Notes: a model not told the origin generated them from the letters alone. Counted from the first letter of the stretch, positions 1-5,190 are shown. The stretch: 5,190 bases of DNA from Deltaproteobacteria bacterium (GCA_026388755.1 JAPLJE010000275.1:1-5190); one strand, 5' to 3'. Made by a program: numbers and translations.

Positions 1-892
1 ACTGAAGATGCTTTTTGCGAACATGACCGATCTCATGGGCCACAACCGCATCCACCTCTTCGGGACTGAGGAACTCCAGCAGGGCTTCGGTGATCATTAG
101 ATACCGGAAGGGTCTGATCAGCCCCATAACCCCGGCCGTAATCATCCGGCCGCCCAGAATCGGCCAATACACAATATTGGCAAACGTAAACCCGGCACGC
201 CTGCACAGGTCTTCAATCCTATGCCGAACCGGCCCCATCTCAAGGGGTCTGCACCGCCAGAATTTTTGAATCATGGCCGGCCCGGTAAGCGCGACAGCAA
301 TCAGAAAAAAGAGAAAAAACAGGATCTGGCCCGTGGACGTTGCCAGCAGTTTCTTGGGCAGCTCAAAAGGAAGTGCCTGAAGGAGATCGGATGTGCCGGA
401 AATCAACAGCCAGGGCAACACCACGGGAATACTGAAGGATATTTGCGACGAAACATAAGCGCGAAGGGAAATTCCGTTCCGGTAGAGTTTTTCATAAGGG
501 AACCAGGCACAGACCCAGACGATGGCCATGTACAGGAGAAAAAGACAGAGGCAGATCAGGCCATCAAGCGTTGGAAAGCTCGATACAAAGGGAAGCCGGG
601 CAGTATACGTTGTCAGATTCAGGCCATAGATGCTGCAGGTAAAAAAACCGATTGCCAGAATCGAGTGGCGGGTCAGGGTGGAACTGAACCGGTGATCCAG
701 TTGGATAAAACTCTCCCGCCCGATCCGCTTTTCAATGTCGCGAAACTGGATCCGGGCAAAGGCGGCAAAAATCGCGATCAGAAACAGTGCCAGCAATGCG
801 GCGTCCATTGCCTGGAAATTGGGCTGATCCGGCGGATAATACGTCGTATAGATCAGAAGGGCGATGATCAGATAAATGAAGTTTGCAAACAC
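1..892 (-). CDS. M48-family membrane zinc metalloprotease, C-terminal part cut off by the window edge
   Basis: This is a membrane-embedded peptidase of the M48 (HtpX/Ste24-like) type; 297 residues are visible and the gene runs off the left edge. The zinc-binding HEIGH signature is at residues 286-290, with His286 and His290 as metal ligands and Glu287 as catalytic base by family knowledge. It is preceded by a PEEVDAVVAHE stretch typical of the family. About six hydrophobic segments precede it, roughly at residues 3-19, 29-46, 76-93, 110-130, 148-168 and 187-207, so the active site probably follows a membrane-anchoring N-terminal half. The third zinc ligand (a downstream Glu) lies outside the window. 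The start is a GTG, 2 bases after the queH stop, with AAAGG 6 bases upstream; the first in-frame ATG (codon 29) would remove the first membrane segment and lacks a ribosome site. The substrate is unknown; quality control of membrane proteins is an inference from the family. Confidence 0.88.
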   Translation of the reverse strand, partial: MFANFIYLIIALLIYTTYYPPDQPNFQAMDAALLALFLIAIFAAFARIQFRDIEKRIGRESFIQLDHRFSSTLTRHSILAIGFFTCSIYGLNLTTYTARLPFVSSFPTLDGLICLCLFLLYMAIVWVCAWFPYEKLYRNGISLRAYVSSQISFSIPVVLPWLLISGTSDLLQALPFELPKKLLATSTGQILFFLFFLIAVALTGPAMIQKFWRCRPLEMGPVRHRIEDLCRRAGFTFANIVYWPILGGRMITAGVMGLIRPFRYLMITEALLEFLSPEEVDAVVAHEIGHVRKKHLQ

Positions 893-894
893 GA

Positions 895-1443
895 TCAGCC
901 TTTCCGGCGGTCAGGGGGAGAATAATAGCGCTCTTTTTCGCTGTAAATGCATCCGCAATACTGCTGCCGATACAGGCCCAGGCGTTTTGAAGTTTCAATG
1001 CCGTACTTCCAGCCGCTTCGGAAATCCCGATAATAAAAGGGAATCCCCACGGTTTTTCCCACGGATTCGCCGATGGCCCGGATCATCTCATGGTTTTGAA
1101 ATCTGCTGTACAAAAGAGAGGATGAAAAGGAATCGAATTTTCCTTTACCGGCCAGCCGGGCCGTGGTTGTAAGCCGGTCATGGTAACAGATTTCACATCG
1201 GCTGGATTCCCGAAAAACAGACCGCTGCAGAAAGCCTTCCAGGTCGTAGCCATCCTGAAAGATGACCTTGAAATCAATCGATTCGGCAAAGGCAGCCAAA
1301 GTTTGCTGACGTTTGAGACATTCGGTGTAAGGATGAATGTTGTGGCGGTAAAAATAACCCATTACATCGACACCGTCTTTTCGCAGCGTTTCGATGGGAT
1401 AAATCGCGCAGGGCGCGCAGCAGGTATGAAGCAACAGCCTCAC
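895..1443 (-). CDS. queH: Epoxyqueuosine reductase QueH (DUF208 family)
   Basis: QueH catalyses the last step of queuosine synthesis, reducing epoxyqueuosine to queuosine in the wobble position of GUN-anticodon tRNAs; it is an iron-sulfur enzyme not homologous to QueG. The 182 residues are a normal full length. The N-terminal HTCCAPC motif (Cys8, Cys9, Cys12), the central CEICYHDR motif (Cys83, Cys86) and the C-terminal YRQQYCGC motif (Cys163, Cys165) are all present, matching the conserved cysteines that hold the metal centre. The FRSGWKYG stretch near 141-148 is also family-typical. The start is a GTG that overlaps the yggS stop as GTGA, with GGAG 7 bases upstream inside yggS, so its translation is probably coupled to yggS. 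No other queuosine gene is in the window. Identification is firm; activity is inferred from intact motifs. Confidence 0.95.
   Translation of the reverse strand: MRLLLHTCCAPCAIYPIETLRKDGVDVMGYFYRHNIHPYTECLKRQQTLAAFAESIDFKVIFQDGYDLEGFLQRSVFRESSRCEICYHDRLTTTARLAGKGKFDSFSSSLLYSRFQNHEMIRAIGESVGKTVGIPFYYRDFRSGWKYGIETSKRLGLYRQQYCGCIYSEKERYYSPPDRRKG
899..903 (-). promoter_or_regulatory. Ribosome binding site of the M48 protease gene inside queH
   Basis: AAAGG on the minus strand, formed by the last lysine and glycine codons of queH, sits 6 bases before the GTG at 892. It supports GTG over the later in-frame ATG. Confidence 0.55.
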
Positions 1444-2153
1444 TGTCTTTCTCCGAAAATCTCCGTTCCGATTCGAACCAGTGTGGCCCCTTCTTCGATG
1501 GCCACCTCAAAGTCTCCGGTCATTCCCATGGAAAGCTCATCCAGGCGGATGCCGCTGATGCCCGGTTTGTCAAGCGAATCCCGAAGCTCCCGTAGCCCTC
1601 TGAAATAAGGCCTGACCCTTTCGGGCGCATCAAAAAACGGCGGAATCACCATCAACCCCCGTACCGAAAGATTGGGAAAAACGGCAAGGCTTCGAATCAG
1701 CGTATCCGCCGATTCCGCGTCAATCCCGGATTTGGAGACCTCCTTACCGATATTGACCTGAATCAGAATATTTTGAACCTTTCCGATTTTTCGGGCTTCC
1801 CGGTCCAGCTCCGCTGCCAGGTGAAGCGAGTCGACCGTATGAATGAGATCGAAGAGTTTTACGGCGTATTTGGCTTTGTTGGTTTGAAGATGGCCGATAA
1901 AATGCCAGGAAACCGGATATTCCGCCAGAATCCCGCACTTCTCCCGTGTTTCCTGAATATAGTTTTCCCCAAAAAGGACAGCCCCTGCCAGAATGGCCAC
2001 CCTAACGGTTTCAGCGCTCATGGTCTTGGTGACACAGACCAGGCGGACGGCTTTGGGGTCTCTGCCGCACCGGGCGCAGGTTTCCGCGATTCGTTGCTGA
2101 ACGGTCTTCAGATTCCGGGGGATTTCAAGATTCAACTGGCCTTCATCCTTCAT
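1440..2153 (-). CDS. yggS: YggS/PLPHP family pyridoxal 5'-phosphate homeostasis protein
   Basis: A cytoplasmic PLP-binding protein with an alanine-racemase-like barrel, known in other bacteria to buffer pyridoxal phosphate and influence amino-acid metabolism; no enzymatic reaction is established for the family. At 237 residues it has normal length. The PLP-binding lysine is Lys43 in VCVTKT. Other family signatures are FGENYIQE (61-68), WHFIGHLQTNK (83-93), the KSG motif (141-143) and the C-terminal SMGMTGDFEVAIEEGAT and VRIGTEIFGER, which form the phosphate-binding end. The ATG used overlaps the last 11 bases of maf. A ribosome site is not clear: GGAAGGG lies 13 bases upstream, rather far. 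A TTG at codon 7, 4 bases after GAAGG, is an alternative start. The first residues (MKDEG) come from the 7-base tandem repeat at the junction and are probably not structural. Confidence 0.94.
   Translation of the reverse strand: MKDEGQLNLEIPRNLKTVQQRIAETCARCGRDPKAVRLVCVTKTMSAETVRVAILAGAVLFGENYIQETREKCGILAEYPVSWHFIGHLQTNKAKYAVKLFDLIHTVDSLHLAAELDREARKIGKVQNILIQVNIGKEVSKSGIDAESADTLIRSLAVFPNLSVRGLMVIPPFFDAPERVRPYFRGLRELRDSLDKPGISGIRLDELSMGMTGDFEVAIEEGATLVRIGTEIFGERQ
1451..1454 (-). promoter_or_regulatory. Ribosome binding site of queH inside yggS
   Basis: GGAG on the minus strand lies within the codons for the last residues of YggS, 7 bases before the queH GTG. Together with the GTGA stop/start overlap it indicates translational coupling of queH to yggS. 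Confidence 0.6.
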
Positions 2154-2160
2154 TTTTCAT
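2140..2160 (-). repeat. Three tandem 7-base units at the maf/yggS junction
   Basis: Read on the minus strand, the 21 bases are ATGAAAA, ATGAAGG, ATGAAGG: one variant and two perfect copies of a 7-base unit. The repeat supplies the last codons of maf (MKNEG and stop), the yggS start codon and its first codons (MKDEG). Because 7 is not a multiple of 3, the two overlapping genes read the same motif in different frames, giving the similar peptides MKNEG and MKDEG. Gain or loss of one unit would shift one gene relative to the other. Similar 7-base tandem repeats are dispersed in some bacterial genomes; membership in such a family here is inferred. Confidence 0.6.
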
Positions 2161-2781
2161 GCGAAGCCCTTCCGAGCCGCGGACTCCGGGTCTGAATTCC
2201 ACGATCCCTTCCCGGGCCAGGCATTCCACGACTTCGCAAACCGGAAGTCCCACCACATTGCTGTAGGATCCATAAATATGTTTGATCATGAAGGCGCCCA
2301 GGCCCTGGGCCGCATAGGCGCCGGCCTTGTCAAAAGGCTCGCTCGTGTGTACATACCACTCGATTTCATCCGGAGTCAGGATCTTGAAGCGGACATCGGT
2401 CGACACGACTTCAGCATGGAGACGGTTTCCCGCAAGGCGGCACAGGCAGAATCCCGTCAGAACCCGATGCACCCTGCCGCTTAATGTCGAAAGCATGGAG
2501 TGGGCTTCGGCTTTGGAAGCGGGCTTGCCGAGGATGGTATCGTCAACCACCACAATGGTGTCCGCACCGATCACCCAGCTGTGGGGATGCTGCTCCGACA
2601 CGACCCTGGCCTTGGCCTGCGCCAGGATTCGGACAAAATCATCCGGACTTGTCTCAGGGATGGCGGATTCATCAAAACTACTGGGAATGACGATAAACTC
2701 CACGCCGGCCTGTTTCAGCAGATACCGCCTGCGGGGCGATTTGGATGCCAGAATGAGAAATGGGAAATCAGCCAGGGTCAT
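2143..2781 (-). CDS. maf: Maf family nucleoside triphosphate pyrophosphatase, YhdE-like
   Basis: Maf proteins hydrolyse nucleoside triphosphates to the monophosphate and pyrophosphate, mainly dTTP, UTP and modified pyrimidine nucleotides in the YhdE subgroup; they clean the nucleotide pool and were first linked to septum formation. The sequence shows the N-terminal SKSPRRR (13-19), the acidic FDES (36-39), GADTIV (72-77) with the likely catalytic Asp74, GKP (85-87), and EPFDKAGAYAAQGLG (148-162) followed by GSYSNVVGLP (171-180), the YhdE-type pattern. The 212 residues exceed the core by a short tail from about residue 197 that ends inside the 7-base tandem repeat shared with the yggS start. 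The start ATG has no recognisable ribosome site (CATTATCTCC precedes it). It lies 23 bases after the GNAT gene, so it may depend on upstream translation. The exact nucleotide preference is inferred. Confidence 0.95.
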   Translation of the reverse strand: MTLADFPFLILASKSPRRRYLLKQAGVEFIVIPSSFDESAIPETSPDDFVRILAQAKARVVSEQHPHSWVIGADTIVVVDDTILGKPASKAEAHSMLSTLSGRVHRVLTGFCLCRLAGNRLHAEVVSTDVRFKILTPDEIEWYVHTSEPFDKAGAYAAQGLGAFMIKHIYGSYSNVVGLPVCEVVECLAREGIVEFRPGVRGSEGLRMKNEG

Positions 2782-2804
2782 GGAGATAATGAGGCAGTCT
2801 TTCT

Positions 2805-3245
2805 TTACAAATCCAGTTGTTTTCTGAGATTAATAAAATTGCTTCGGTCAAATCCGAGGGTTTTGAAAAAGGAGAGTAAATCCGTCGAATCCCATCGTAC
2901 CGTCGTATAGATGTCTTTAATGCCCTGGAACTTGCAAAACTTAAATCCTTCTTCCGCCAGCCTTTCGCCGATCCGCTGCCCCATGAACCGGGGGTGAACC
3001 CCCAACAGAGATATCCATGCACTGCGTTTGATGCCGAAAAATCCCGAAAGAATGGAGATAATCAGATATCCCACGACCTGGCCTTCCCGCTCAGCCACAA
3101 AACTGGCATCTTCGATCCTCTTGGACTGATCCTCGATCATGCGCTTGAAATCATATTCCGTGGGAACATTGGTGATGGCTGCGCTGATCCGGTTGATGTC
3201 ATCGGCATCTTCCGGCCTTAATCGTCTGATGATACAATTTTCCAC
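2805..3245 (-). CDS. GNAT family N-acetyltransferase
   Basis: A single-domain GCN5-related acyltransferase of 146 residues, a typical length. The acetyl-CoA binding motif A lies around residues 78-96 (ISLLGVHPRFMGQRIGERL): a beta strand followed by the pyrophosphate-binding loop with the Q-R-I-G core at 90-93 in place of the usual Q/R-x-x-G-x-G/A. Motif B follows with SFFKTLGF (125-132), the usual site where a residue near the FY(E/K)xxGF pattern contacts CoA. AEREGQVVGYLI (51-62) is the central strand pair. The start is a GTG with AGGAG 8 bases upstream, a strong site. The substrate cannot be told from sequence. Its position before maf, yggS and queH suggests a housekeeping role (protein or metabolite acetylation), but that is only context. 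Confidence 0.9.
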   Translation of the reverse strand: MENCIIRRLRPEDADDINRISAAITNVPTEYDFKRMIEDQSKRIEDASFVAEREGQVVGYLIISILSGFFGIKRSAWISLLGVHPRFMGQRIGERLAEEGFKFCKFQGIKDIYTTVRWDSTDLLSFFKTLGFDRSNFINLRKQLDL

Positions 3246-3252
3246 TGAACTT

Positions 3253-3257
3253 CTCCT
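3253..3257 (-). promoter_or_regulatory. Ribosome binding site of the GNAT gene, supporting a GTG start
   Basis: AGGAG on the minus strand, with 7-8 bases to the GTG at 3245. It is among the strongest sites in the window and decides in favour of GTG, as no ATG is near. Confidence 0.7.
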
Positions 3258-3272
3258 GTTAAAAAGGAATTG

Positions 3273-3458
3273 TTAATCAATTCGAACGATTTTAACATGA
3301 TGGCCGACCCAGTCGGGCGGCAGATAAACCCTTCCGCTGTTGCCGCTGGACTTGACTTCTTTTTCGAGCATTTCTTCGCCGAAAATTTCAAACTTCACCT
3401 TGCTTCTGGCGGGTTCAGAAGGCGTTTCTCCGTTATGTGAGCTGGTATCATTCGACAT
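3273..3458 (-). CDS. DUF2080 family small transposon-associated protein
   Basis: A 61-residue protein whose core (about 20-61, KVKFEIFGEE to the end) matches my memory of DUF2080, a family labelled as putative transposon-encoded and seen mostly in archaea. The second half, with GNSGRVYLPPDW (39-50) and HHVKIVRI (53-60), resembles the swapped-hairpin AbrB/SpoVT DNA-binding fold used by antitoxins and transition-state regulators. The first 19 residues are Ser/Thr/Pro/Glu-rich and probably disordered. The start chosen is the ATG at 3458, 8 bases after AAAAGG; a TTG two codons earlier has only 2 bases of spacing. No transposase or toxin gene lies beside it; it sits 27 bases before the GNAT gene. 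It could be a relic of a mobile element or a domesticated DNA-binding regulator. Function unknown. Confidence 0.8.
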   Translation of the reverse strand: MSNDTSSHNGETPSEPARSKVKFEIFGEEMLEKEVKSSGNSGRVYLPPDWVGHHVKIVRID

Positions 3459-3503
3459 TATCAAAACCTTTTAATAAGTATTCAGGTGATTAGGCTGAAG
3501 GTT

Positions 3504-3537
3504 AAAAATCCTCTTTCTCCGCGCCCTTGCGGTGAGA
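3504..3537 (-). terminator. Weak hairpin plus T-run after the FTCD_C gene (possible terminator or dispersed repeat)
   Basis: Just after the stop of the FTCD_C gene, on the minus strand, TCTCACCGC and GCGGAGA form an imperfect stem (four GC pairs, a two-base bulge, three more pairs) around a 6-base loop AAGGGC. A run of five T follows 7 bases later. The stem is short and the T-run distant, so an intrinsic terminator is doubtful. The sequence also resembles the CACCGC-AAGG-CGC-GGAGA type of short GC-rich repeat seen between genes in many bacteria. Confidence 0.25.
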
Positions 3538-3539
3538 TA

Positions 3540-4109
3540 TCAGTTCAGTTTATCGATGATTTCAAAATGGTTGCGTTTGCATTTCTCCTGCAGCATCTGA
3601 ATCTGAGAAAGATAATTTTCGCGCTTGGCCTCGGACCGGATCTCCAGGATATTGTCTTTTACCACATGAACCGTGGCATTGACCGCTCCCATGACCAGTT
3701 CCGATGCCACCCGCAGATGGGTAAACAGGGACTTCGGTATGACCAGTTGAAGTTGTCGGATCCATTCGAAGGCTGAAAAAGATTTTTCAATCACCTTCAG
3801 ACTGACATCCATCGCCTTGTTGAATGCCAATTTCATTGCCTTAGGATCATTTTCCTGTCTGGATTTCCGAAACTGGAGATAGGCTTCGGCATCTTCAGTA
3901 ACCAGTTTTTCGGCATCCCTTAACAGTCTTTCGATTTCCTTCTTGAGTACCGACAGATTTTGTACAATGCCCGAGCGGTCAACAGCCCTCTGATCTTCAA
4001 TGAGAGAAACCTTGTAAATCATGGCAACTCCCAGGCAAAACGAATAAGCGGCGGCCGCACCACCTGCCGGCACCAGCGACGCACTCTCAAACTGCTTGAT
4101 AAAATCCAT
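3540..4109 (-). CDS. Divergent FTCD_C (formiminotetrahydrofolate cyclodeaminase / FchA-like) family protein
   Basis: Members of this all-helical family act on one-carbon folates, as formimino-THF cyclodeaminase or methenyl-THF cyclohydrolase. With the ATG at 4109 the protein has 189 residues, near the family's usual 200. The fold signature is present: DFIKQFESASLVPAGGAAAA at the N-terminus aligns with the family's F..(L/F)AS..P-P-GGGS-AA. A central acidic segment holds TEDAEAY (71-77), and the C-terminal helix ASELVMGAVNATVHVVKDN lies at 135-153. Two signature positions differ: the usual PGGGS is PAGGA (14-18), and the usual Ser-Asp before the C-terminal helix appears as Thr130-His131. Folate chemistry is therefore uncertain. 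The start is supported by GAGG 5 bases upstream; a TTG at 4151 would add 14 residues, has no ribosome site, but cannot be excluded. It follows an unknown gene in the same direction, probably in one operon. Confidence 0.75.
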   Translation of the reverse strand: MDFIKQFESASLVPAGGAAAAYSFCLGVAMIYKVSLIEDQRAVDRSGIVQNLSVLKKEIERLLRDAEKLVTEDAEAYLQFRKSRQENDPKAMKLAFNKAMDVSLKVIEKSFSAFEWIRQLQLVIPKSLFTHLRVASELVMGAVNATVHVVKDNILEIRSEAKRENYLSQIQMLQEKCKRNHFEIIDKLN

Positions 4110-4114
4110 GGCAT

Positions 4115-4118
4115 CCTC
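4115..4118 (-). promoter_or_regulatory. Ribosome binding site deciding the FTCD_C start
   Basis: GAGG on the minus strand, 5 bases before the ATG at 4109. The competing TTG at 4151 is preceded by an AT-rich stretch without any purine-rich site, so the ATG is preferred although the longer form would fit the family's N-terminus slightly better. Confidence 0.5.
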
Positions 4119-4174
4119 AATCAGAGATGGTTGAAATAAATTATTAATCAAAATAACATGTTAAATATTCATCG

Positions 4175-4972
4175 TCAAGATGGAGAATACCCCCTGCTCT
4201 TCACCTCGTCTTTCAGAAACTGAAAGACCTCGGCACCGGTCAAGGATGGTTTTTCAGCGCCATTCATCACTTCCTGATACCACTCCATTTTGATACGATC
4301 GAAGGTTCCAATCGCAGACAGAACCGCAAAAAGTCTGTTGTGAATCAGATTGTAACAGACAATGGGGCCGAACACGATTTCGCCGGTTTCCTTCTGGAAA
4401 ACCGCACCGATGATCCGGTGGTGATCGACCTTGAATGCTTTCGGGGCAGATTGATAGCCCAGAAGTTCTGCAAACAGATCCAGGCATTCCTGAACGCCGT
4501 CGGCATATCCATGGTCCATTGATCCGGCCCCGTCAGCGGCAATCGCTTCAATTTCTTCAGCCGAGAACGACAGATTCAGCCGGGAAATACACTCGTACTG
4601 AACCGTTTTGACAGAATCCGCCTTTTTACTGACCACGACATCGCTGTCATTTAATATTTTAATGGCATTTCGAATATTGACCATTTCCTTGACCGTGGGA
4701 CTTTTTCGCATGGCAATATCGGAAACCGTTGTCTTGTAAAACGGCAGGTCGTTATCCAGAACCAGGATATGGGTCTTTCCAGAACCTTCCTGAGGAAGAT
4801 AAAGCTCCAGATCCCGTTCCCTGTGGTGGCGATACTCAGCCATTTCCAGAAGCACGCGAAAAAGCCCCTTGTCCACCTTTTGCTCGGTTCCGGATGGCCC
4901 GATCGTAGCAAGGATTTTTTCGGTCAGCCGGTCAATCTGAATTTTTTTCAGAAGTTCCTGTTTGAATCCCAT
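4175..4972 (-). CDS. Conserved-looking hypothetical protein of 265 residues, family not recognised
   Basis: I do not recognise this protein. It looks soluble: no signal peptide and no membrane segment, mixed alpha/beta composition and many charged residues. It starts with a basic amphipathic helix (2-20), followed by LATIGPSG (21-28). A hydrophobic strand, THILVLDNDLPFY (67-79), ends in an acidic turn, and SDVVVSKKAD (110-119) is a second such strand. AFKVDHHRIIGAVF (179-192) contains a His pair, and FGPIVCYNLIHNRLFAVL (201-218) is a hydrophobic stretch. The GSGKT at 63-67 recalls a P-loop but lacks the first glycine at the right spacing, so ATP binding is not claimed. The ATG has a strong ribosome site (AAAGGGGA, 6 bases upstream). 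It lies between the cupin protein and the FTCD_C protein, 54 and 65 bases away, suggesting a shared transcript and perhaps a shared role. Coding is well supported by the long open frame, good start site and regular layout. Confidence 0.85.
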   Translation of the reverse strand: MGFKQELLKKIQIDRLTEKILATIGPSGTEQKVDKGLFRVLLEMAEYRHHRERDLELYLPQEGSGKTHILVLDNDLPFYKTTVSDIAMRKSPTVKEMVNIRNAIKILNDSDVVVSKKADSVKTVQYECISRLNLSFSAEEIEAIAADGAGSMDHGYADGVQECLDLFAELLGYQSAPKAFKVDHHRIIGAVFQKETGEIVFGPIVCYNLIHNRLFAVLSAIGTFDRIKMEWYQEVMNGAEKPSLTGAEVFQFLKDEVKSRGYSPS

Positions 4973-5026
4973 CAGCAGTCCCCTTTCGCAATTTACTTTG
5001 AACGGTATCTGGCTGTCCTCGGACTC

Positions 5027-5190
5027 CTATCCCTCGTAAATAACAGCCAGAATGGTGGCTTTTCCGCTTTTGGCGGCAATCAGATGCGGCGTGGTCGACA
5101 GATAATAGACGCTGTCCCCTGCTTCCAGTTCAAAGGCGTCACTGCCGATCCTCAGGGACGCCACCCCATCCAGCACATAGATAAACTCCT
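5027..5190 (-). CDS. Cupin-domain protein, C-terminal end only (probable HTH-cupin regulator)
   Basis: The last 53 codons of a gene entering from the right edge, stopping with TAG. They read as the second half of a cupin_2 barrel: EFIYVLDGVASLRIG (1-15 of the visible part), ELEAGDSVYYLSTTPHLI (20-37) and ATILAVIYEG at the end. The pattern EFIYVL-G, then L-x-GD-x-x-Y, then PH is the usual second-motif signature of cupin sensor domains; the PH histidine is the typical metal or ligand contact. In bacteria this exact arrangement at a protein's C-terminus often follows an XRE-type helix-turn-helix domain, making a ligand-responsive repressor or activator, but that half is outside the window and is inferred. 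If so, it could regulate the genes that follow it downstream. It could also be a free-standing cupin. Confidence 0.8.
   Translation of the reverse strand, partial: EFIYVLDGVASLRIGSDAFELEAGDSVYYLSTTPHLIAAKSGKATILAVIYEG

Noticed and set aside
221..925. A 234-codon plus-strand open frame opposite the M48 protease gene
   Set aside because: The minus strand here reads as a continuous membrane protease with the HEIGH motif and six hydrophobic segments. The plus-strand product is Lys/Gln/Gly-rich low-quality sequence without any domain and is a shadow of that gene.
1773..2195. A 140-codon plus-strand open frame opposite yggS
   Set aside because: It is the complement of clearly coding yggS sequence, and the product matches no family.
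2327..2827. Plus-strand open frames of 136-166 codons opposite maf
   Set aside because: maf on the minus strand has all its motifs; the antisense frames carry no domain and no supported start.
3459..3500. A promoter for the DUF2080 gene in the AT-rich gap
   Set aside because: Only loose TATTA-like stretches are present and no matching -35 element at proper spacing; not strong enough to report as a feature.
4769..4789. GSGKT in the unknown 265-residue protein as a Walker A ATP-binding loop
   Set aside because: A P-loop needs glycine four residues before the GK pair; here that place is proline, and no Walker B partner is evident.
5000..5026. GTCC-GA-GGAC palindrome upstream of the unknown gene as a terminator or operator
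   Set aside because: The loop would have only 2 bases, there is no T-run, and a 10-base palindrome is expected by chance.
1..5190. CRISPR array, tRNA, rRNA, riboswitch, toxin-antitoxin pair or insertion-sequence ends
   Set aside because: No regularly spaced repeats, no tRNA-like cloverleaf or rRNA segments, no transposase and no flanking inverted repeats were seen; the AbrB-like DUF2080 protein has no toxin partner beside it.

Overview
The window reads as a bacterial chromosome segment, most likely from a deltaproteobacterial lineage (Desulfobacterota, perhaps Desulfobacterales). This is inferred from the gene mix, the moderate GC content and the style of the proteins; there is no rRNA or marker gene to prove it. 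All nine genes lie on the minus strand, so they are transcribed from the right edge (5190) towards the left edge (1). Both edges cut through a gene. There is no gene-free stretch over 300 bases; the longest gap is about 80 bases.

Right part (5190 to 3540): the C-terminal end of a cupin-domain protein, probably the sensor half of an HTH-cupin regulator, is followed by a 265-residue protein that I do not recognise. After it comes a small, divergent member of the formiminotransferase-cyclodeaminase C-terminal family (FTCD_C, FchA-like), whose glycine-rich signature and a usual Ser-Asp pair have changed. Gaps of 54 and 65 bases (23 if the longer start of the FTCD_C gene is used) suggest one transcript.

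Middle (3540 to 3246): a 75-base intergenic stretch holds a GC-rich imperfect hairpin that looks like a dispersed repeat and might act as a weak terminator. Next is a 61-residue DUF2080 protein, a family described as transposon-encoded and best known from archaea. No transposase lies beside it.

Left part (3245 to 1): a tightly packed housekeeping run of GNAT acetyltransferase, Maf nucleotide pyrophosphatase, YggS/PLPHP pyridoxal-phosphate homeostasis protein, QueH epoxyqueuosine reductase and a membrane M48 metalloprotease (truncated by the left edge). maf and yggS overlap by 11 bases, yggS and queH overlap by 4 (GTGA), and queH and the protease are 2 bases apart, so translational coupling is likely. 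The maf/yggS junction consists of three 7-base tandem units, a small but curious structure. The products serve separate jobs (nucleotide pool cleaning, cofactor homeostasis, tRNA queuosine maturation, membrane proteolysis), so this looks like a housekeeping operon and not one pathway.

I found no convincing new multi-gene system. The best candidates for a closer look are the unknown protein paired with the altered FTCD_C protein, and the orphan DUF2080 gene.
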